From: WYEG01 sp049414625
GTDB lineage: Bacteria > Desulfobacterota > Thermodesulfobacteria > Thermodesulfobacteriales > Thermodesulfobacteriaceae
Reading direction: 5' to 3'
DNA length: 10,973 bases
Assembly (NCBI GenBank): GCA_049414625.1
Contig: JBMSAU010000152.1
Span: forward strand, 1-10,973
The position numbers and the translations under genes were made by a program. Of the stretch, positions 7,289-10,973 are shown piece after piece (the stretch's first letter is position 1; each line of letters starts with the position of its first letter). The notes beneath the pieces were generated by a model, which worked only from the letters and a program-made list of their open reading frames with translations, was not told where the DNA came from and searched no databases.

Positions 7289-7290
7289 GA
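7274..7290 (+). other. Frameshift site at a six-A homopolymer in wzx
   Basis: The sequence TTTAAAAAATAAATGAG covers the switch between frames. Reading on in the first frame gives TGA at 7286-7288; the downstream frame has TAA at 7275-7277, so the crossover must fall between about 7277 and 7288. The A run at 7276-7281 is the obvious place for an indel. Confidence 0.7.
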
Positions 7291-7325
7291 TAGTTAATAC
7301 ATCTTTTTTATTAATAAATATAGCG

Positions 7326-8552
7326 ATGGGATTACTTGGGGGATTGATAATTTTTTTGCTTTCCGATTTCCTATCAAAAAAGGTTTTTAAAGTAGGACCT
7401 GAGCAAATTGAAGTTGCTGTAACATCGTTTAAAATAGTAAGCATTGGTTTCGTCTTAAATCTTATTTCTTCAACATTTTCAAATATTCCAAAGGCTTTTC
7501 AGAGATATGATATATCAGTAAAAGTACAGAATATTGTGTGGTTTTTATCTGTAATATCAAGTGTTATAGTTTTATATTTGGGATATAGTTTAGTTGAAAT
7601 GCTTATATTTTATGTAATATTTCAATTTTTAGGATTAATCTCTTATTTCTGGTTTTCTAAAAAGTTAATTCGTAACTTAAAATTGTCCTTAAAATTCAAC
7701 AAAGATGTTTTTAAAGAAATCTTTGGCTTTAGTATATTTACAGCCATAAATAGCATAACAGGTAATATAGTTTTCAGGTTGGATAAAATGATAATTGCAT
7801 ATTTCCTTGGATCATCTGCAGTTACATATTATCAAATACCATTTACAATAGTTCAAATGGCTAATAATTTTGTATCTTCAGTAATTCAGTTTCTTTTTCC
7901 TACTGTAAGCTTTTTAAACTCAGCAGGAGAGAAAGATAAACTTAAACAAATATATATAAAGTCAACAAAATATGTAATAGCGTTTTCCTTAATTGTATTT
8001 TCAGGTTTGGTCTTATTTGGAAAACCTTTTTTAAAAATCTGGATGGGGGAAGAAATCTCTGAAATATCATATCCGCTATTGGTTATAATTTCATTAGTTT
8101 ATTTCTTTATTTCGATTTCCAATATTGGTTTTTATTACTATAATGGTTTAGGACTTTCAAAAATTAATATGATTTCATCTTTTGTTGGTGCCATTAGTTA
8201 TGTTATTTCTGCCATTATCTTAATTCCAGCATTTAATATTAAAGGAGCAGCATTATCCTTTGTCTTTGTACTTTTGCCTTGTCCGGTTTATATTTACATC
8301 CTGAATAGAGTTTTAGGCTTTTCTCAAGCTGAATATTTAAAAACGTTAGCAAAATCTGCTGCGTTATTAGTTTTAACTTTGGCTTCAAACTTTGTTTTTT
8401 ATTTTGTATTAATTCATGATATAATAATTTATACAGCCGTAAACGTTGTAATATTTATTTTAGTGAATTCATTTTTGTTTGTGTTGAGAATTCTTGAATT
8501 TGGAGAGATCAGATATATAATATATACAATAAATAGAGGGTTAAAGAAATGA
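7326..8552 (+). CDS. Wzx flippase, main C-terminal fragment
   Basis: ATG 7326 is the first ATG in this frame, giving 408 residues, but it has no ribosome site in front and lies within a helix, so it is probably not a natural start. Hydrophobic segments lie at about 2-15, 36-51, 70-88, 91-110, 132-149, 155-180, 216-232, 250-270, 284-302, 307-328, 343-363 and 366-388. RLDKMIIAYFLG (151-162) is the conserved central helix of Wzx and related exporters. Charged loops such as KKLIRNLK fall between helices. The gene is extremely A+T-rich (the line at 8401 is about 17% G+C by hand count). The stop overlaps the following glycosyltransferase start as ATGA. Confidence 0.7.
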   Translation: MGLLGGLIIFLLSDFLSKKVFKVGPEQIEVAVTSFKIVSIGFVLNLISSTFSNIPKAFQRYDISVKVQNIVWFLSVISSVIVLYLGYSLVEMLIFYVIFQFLGLISYFWFSKKLIRNLKLSLKFNKDVFKEIFGFSIFTAINSITGNIVFRLDKMIIAYFLGSSAVTYYQIPFTIVQMANNFVSSVIQFLFPTVSFLNSAGEKDKLKQIYIKSTKYVIAFSLIVFSGLVLFGKPFLKIWMGEEISEISYPLLVIISLVYFFISISNIGFYYYNGLGLSKINMISSFVGAISYVISAIILIPAFNIKGAALSFVFVLLPCPVYIYILNRVLGFSQAEYLKTLAKSAALLVLTLASNFVFYFVLIHDIIIYTAVNVVIFILVNSFLFVLRILEFGEIRYIIYTINRGLKK

Positions 8553-9745
8553 AGATAGGAATTATAGCAAGCGAATTGTATGATGGAGGAGAGAATACAT
8601 GGACAAAAGTGCTATGTAAAGCTCTGTTGAAAATCGAAAAGATAGAATTAATAAATATTTACATTAATAAGGACTATGATACATGGGTTAAAGAATTTTC
8701 CTCTATAAACAAAATTAAAATTAAAAAAGTAAATTGGAATTTTAGGTTTGGAATTAATAAGAAAAACAATATTTACAAAACGTTTGTCAGGATTTTAACA
8801 ATGTTTAAGAATCCTTTAGCAAAATATTTATTTAATTTTACAATTCTTGATGAGAATGATTTAGTAATTTCTCCATACGTATCAACAGAGGTTTTATTTA
8901 CTTCCAAAAAGTATGTAGTATGTCCTCAAGATACGAGACATTTGCATAAGAAATTTCATAACGACTCGTCCATATTAAAAAGAATAAAGGCATATTTATT
9001 TGAAATTGCATATAGTATTAGATTAAAAAATGCTTGGAAAGTTATTGTAGAAGCAAGATATATTAAAGATGATTTAACTAAGTATTATGAAATCCAAGAA
9101 GATAAAATACGTATTATAATATCTCCTGTTTTAATCAATGAGTATTCTATAATTGAGTATGAAAAATTAAACGTTAAGAAAAAATATAATCTTCCAGAAA
9201 AATTTATATTTTATCCTGCACATTTTATTGAAGATAAAAATCACATTAATCTTCTTAGAGCATTAAGATATATAAAAGATAAATACAATTTAGAGATACC
9301 TTTAATCCTTGTAGGTTCTAAAAAAAATAATTTTGAAAATGCGATGAACGAGATTCAAAATCTTGGATTGGGTCAGCAAGTTAAATATTTAGGTTATGTC
9401 CCTGATGAAGATATGCCTTATTTATACAAATTAGCAACTGCCTTGGTTATGCCAACGCTTTTTGAGTCGGTAAGCATGCCGATTTGGGAGGCATTCCATT
9501 TAGGCTGTCCTGTTGTATCTTCTAATGTATGCGCGTTACCTGAACAAGTTGGAGATGCAGGATTAATTTTTGATCCATATAATATTGAGGACATGGCTGA
9601 GAAGATTTTTATTATATGGACTAATGAAAATTTAAGAAGTGAATTGATCAATAAAGGTTTTGAGAGAGTTAAAGATTTAACAATTGAAAATTATGCTAAA
9701 GAATGGGAAAAAATACTAGAGGAGGTAAAAAATGTTGTTGGATAA
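8549..9745 (+). CDS. Family 4 glycosyltransferase (GT-B fold)
   Basis: The protein is 398 residues, the normal size for a GT4 retaining transferase. The N-terminal acceptor half begins with the strand MKIGIIASELYDGGEN, whose glycine loop is at residues 12-14. The donor-binding C-terminal half carries FYPAHFIEDKNHINLL (221-236), with the conserved Lys230, then ILVGSKK, VKYLGYV and the E-x7-E motif in FESVSMPIWE (Glu306 and Glu314). PEQVGDAGLIFDP (331-343) is a typical GT4 block. No membrane helix is evident, so it probably acts at the cytoplasmic face on lipid-linked intermediates. The donor could be one of the GDP-sugars made by this cluster, but specificity cannot be read. It overlaps wzx by four bases and the next transferase by fourteen. 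Confidence 0.9.
   Translation: MKIGIIASELYDGGENTWTKVLCKALLKIEKIELINIYINKDYDTWVKEFSSINKIKIKKVNWNFRFGINKKNNIYKTFVRILTMFKNPLAKYLFNFTILDENDLVISPYVSTEVLFTSKKYVVCPQDTRHLHKKFHNDSSILKRIKAYLFEIAYSIRLKNAWKVIVEARYIKDDLTKYYEIQEDKIRIIISPVLINEYSIIEYEKLNVKKKYNLPEKFIFYPAHFIEDKNHINLLRALRYIKDKYNLEIPLILVGSKKNNFENAMNEIQNLGLGQQVKYLGYVPDEDMPYLYKLATALVMPTLFESVSMPIWEAFHLGCPVVSSNVCALPEQVGDAGLIFDPYNIEDMAEKIFIIWTNENLRSELINKGFERVKDLTIENYAKEWEKILEEVKNVVG
9719..9725 (+). promoter_or_regulatory. Ribosome binding site of the family 2 glycosyltransferase
   Basis: GAGGAGG lies six bases before ATG 9732, inside the end of the preceding gene. It is among the strongest sites in the window and fixes start 9732, so the unusual N-terminal region of that protein is probably translated. 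Confidence 0.75.
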
Positions 9746-10808
9746 TCATAATTTACGATTAGCATTAAAACTCATACCAGACGATTATTTAGACTCATCC
9801 GGTAAAATTAAGGAAGAGTTCAAATATAAAATAAACATTCCAGAGCTAAAAATAAAAGATTCTAAATTTATACCTAACCCAGGAGATAAATTTGAAACGA
9901 TGCTATTTTTGCCTCCGAACCCTCATAGAAAAGCAGAAGGGGGATTAAGAACAAAAGGATTTTTCAAATTTAGTTATAAGTTGGTGGATGGTGTGTGGTA
10001 TATTTGTGATTTAGATGGTAATCCTGTAATTTCAGCTCCGGAGGATCTACAGAATAAGATCAGGCTTTATGTTTCAAGTCAAAGTAGCCCGATTACCTAT
10101 TTACCTTTAATCACAGTGATAACCGTTGTTTTGAATGGAGAAAAAACTTTAGAGGAAACCATAAAGAGCGTGATAAGTCAAACCTATCCAAATGTGGAAT
10201 ATATTATAATAGATGGAGGATCAAAGGATGGGACACTTGATATAATAAAAAAGTATGAGGATTATATAGATTACTGGGTCAGCGAACCAGATGAAGGTAT
10301 TTACGATGCGATGAATAAGGGTATAAAAATGGTATCCGGTCATGGAATTCTATTCCTAAATAGTGGAGACAAACTTTTGACTAATAGATGTTTTAATAAT
10401 ATAAAAATTCCTGGATTTTTATACTGTAAATATGAAATAAAACTCGGAAAATTAAGAATAAACAGAACGATTAAGAAGCCAAAATCATATAAGATTTCTT
10501 TGCCTGTGCCTCACCAAGCAATAATATTTGATGCTAGAAAGAAATTACTTTATGATACATCTTATAAACTTGCTGCAGATTACGATTATTTTTTAAGACA
10601 CGGATATAATGATAAATTACCTTTTTTAGAAAATTCATTAGTCTATTATGACAACTCAGGTGTAAGCAAGAAAATGTCTGATTTAAGAGACAGAGAAATT
10701 TTAGAGATAATTTCCAAAAATTTTGGTAGAAAATACAGAGTTTTTGCGAGTGCTTTCTTTCTTATTAAGAAGTTTATCAATATTATTGCGAATGCTATTC
10801 TAAAATGA
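9732..10808 (+). CDS. Family 2 glycosyltransferase (GT-A) with an extra N-terminal region
   Basis: The catalytic GT-A domain runs from about residue 124: ITVITVVLNGEKTLEETI (127-144), SVISQTYPNVEYIIIDGGS (146-164), KDGTLDIIKKYE, then SEPDEGIYDAMNKG (184-197) and FLNSGD (208-213), where Asn210-Ser-Gly-Asp213 takes the place of the DxD metal motif. This matches the WcaA-like group of colanic-acid and O-antigen transferases. HQAIIFD and ADYDYFLR (about 260-295) are also typical of this group. Before it lie about 120 residues that are not part of the core, including EGGLRTKGFFK (69-79), a phrase I recall in front of other GT2 domains. The C-terminus has a short hydrophobic stretch near 340-356. 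Its role would be adding one residue of the repeat unit. The stop overlaps the next gene's start. Confidence 0.88.
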   Translation: MLLDNHNLRLALKLIPDDYLDSSGKIKEEFKYKINIPELKIKDSKFIPNPGDKFETMLFLPPNPHRKAEGGLRTKGFFKFSYKLVDGVWYICDLDGNPVISAPEDLQNKIRLYVSSQSSPITYLPLITVITVVLNGEKTLEETIKSVISQTYPNVEYIIIDGGSKDGTLDIIKKYEDYIDYWVSEPDEGIYDAMNKGIKMVSGHGILFLNSGDKLLTNRCFNNIKIPGFLYCKYEIKLGKLRINRTIKKPKSYKISLPVPHQAIIFDARKKLLYDTSYKLAADYDYFLRHGYNDKLPFLENSLVYYDNSGVSKKMSDLRDREILEIISKNFGRKYRVFASAFFLIKKFINIIANAILK

Positions 10809-10973
10809 TGTTTAATGTTTTACTTCTTTTATGGATATCAGGACATATTTTATTTCTTTCATATCTGATCAGATTAAATATTCTTTTAAGAATTCTCGTT
10901 AATATTTCTATAATAATAATCTTTTCAATTATCTATTTGGTTAAGCCTTTAAGCTATGACTTGGTAATTTACG
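10805..10973 (+). CDS. Hydrophobic membrane protein, N-terminal part (3' truncated); possible Wzy/EpsG-type polymerase
   Basis: An ATG overlapping the preceding stop (ATGA; a second ATG follows immediately at 10808) opens a frame that runs without a stop to the right edge, 56 codons. It begins MMFNVLLLWISGHILFL and contains two hydrophobic segments (about 3-20 and 26-45) separated by Arg/Asn, followed by KPLSYDLVIY. A first pair of helices followed by an Asp-Tyr-rich turn is how EpsG-like and some Wzy O-antigen polymerases begin. The cluster has a Wzx and transferases but no other polymerase candidate in view. The assignment rests on context and hydrophobicity only. Confidence 0.5.
   Translation, partial: MMFNVLLLLWISGHILFLSYLIRLNILLRILVNISIIIIFSIIYLVKPLSYDLVIY

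Larger units (their letters stand above)
7052..8552 (+). pseudogene. wzx: Wzx-type O-antigen flippase, interrupted by a frameshift
   Basis: Together the two frames encode one MOP-superfamily polysaccharide flippase that would move the undecaprenyl-linked repeat unit to the periplasmic face of the inner membrane. The N-terminal frame (7052-7288) stops at TGA, while the frame carrying the rest is open from 7278 onward. The two join smoothly if one A is removed from, or two are added to, the six-A run at 7276-7281, giving about 499-500 residues, which is right for the family. The restored text around the join reads as a normal loop and helix (INEIVNTSFLL). As the sequence stands, the product would be cut after 78 residues. 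Causes could be a real mutation, phase variation at the A run, ribosomal or polymerase slippage, or a sequencing or assembly error. There is no GGAGG before ATG 7052, so initiation probably depends on coupling to the methyltransferase. Confidence 0.8.

Noticed and set aside
7274..7290. Programmed ribosomal frameshifting in wzx
   Set aside because: No classical X-XXY-YYZ slippery heptamer in the right phase, internal Shine-Dalgarno or clear downstream stem-loop was seen. Simple indel or sequencing error is more economical, although slippage on the A run cannot be excluded.
7326..8552. The long wzx fragment as a complete independent transporter
   Set aside because: It lacks the conserved first two helices, which are encoded immediately upstream in another frame, and its ATG has no ribosome site.

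Overview
The window is one tightly packed plus-strand gene cluster for a cell-surface polysaccharide, most likely the O-antigen of lipopolysaccharide or a related glycan. The host looks like a thermophilic Gram-negative bacterium. Arginine codons are mostly AGA/AGG, ATA is common for isoleucine, proteins are rich in Lys/Glu/Ile, and genes overlap heavily with strong GGAGG ribosome sites. Aquificota would fit, but that is an inference from style and not from a marker gene.

Layout. (1) 1-763: C-terminal half of a MurJ/MviN-type flippase, cut by the left edge. (2) 770-1774: a SAM-dependent methyltransferase with an N-terminal Cys4 motif. (3) 1771-1929: a 52-residue stub that reads as the start of a family 4 glycosyltransferase, apparently the remains of a deleted gene. 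(4) 1958-4255: gmd and a fcl-type gene, which turn GDP-mannose into GDP-4-keto-6-deoxymannose and then GDP-L-fucose. (5) 4252-6325: a formyltransferase-fold enzyme and a PLP aminotransferase closely resembling GDP-perosamine synthase. (6) 6283-7062: a second methyltransferase. (7) 7052-8552: a Wzx-type flippase split by a frameshift at a run of six A. (8) 8549-9745 and 9732-10808: family 4 and family 2 glycosyltransferases. (9) 10805-end: the start of a hydrophobic protein, possibly the Wzy polymerase, cut by the right edge.

How they fit together. Gmd makes GDP-4-keto-6-deoxymannose. One branch (Fcl) gives GDP-L-fucose; the other (Per) aminates the same intermediate to GDP-perosamine, which the neighbouring formyltransferase could convert to GDP-N-formylperosamine, as in the Brucella O-antigen pathway (Gmd, Per, WbkC). 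The glycosyltransferases would assemble the repeat unit, the methyltransferases may decorate or cap it, Wzx would export it and a Wzy would polymerise it. The pathway assignment is inferred from gene families and adjacency.

Base composition changes near 4.2 kb. Lines sampled by hand in the first 4 kb are about 40-45% G+C, while lines in the formyltransferase and wzx are about 17-22%. The distal half is therefore probably exchangeable serotype-specific DNA. From 763 onward there is no intergenic gap above about 30 bases once the stub is counted, no RNA gene, no CRISPR array, no insertion sequence and no convincing terminator. The downstream genes are probably co-transcribed.
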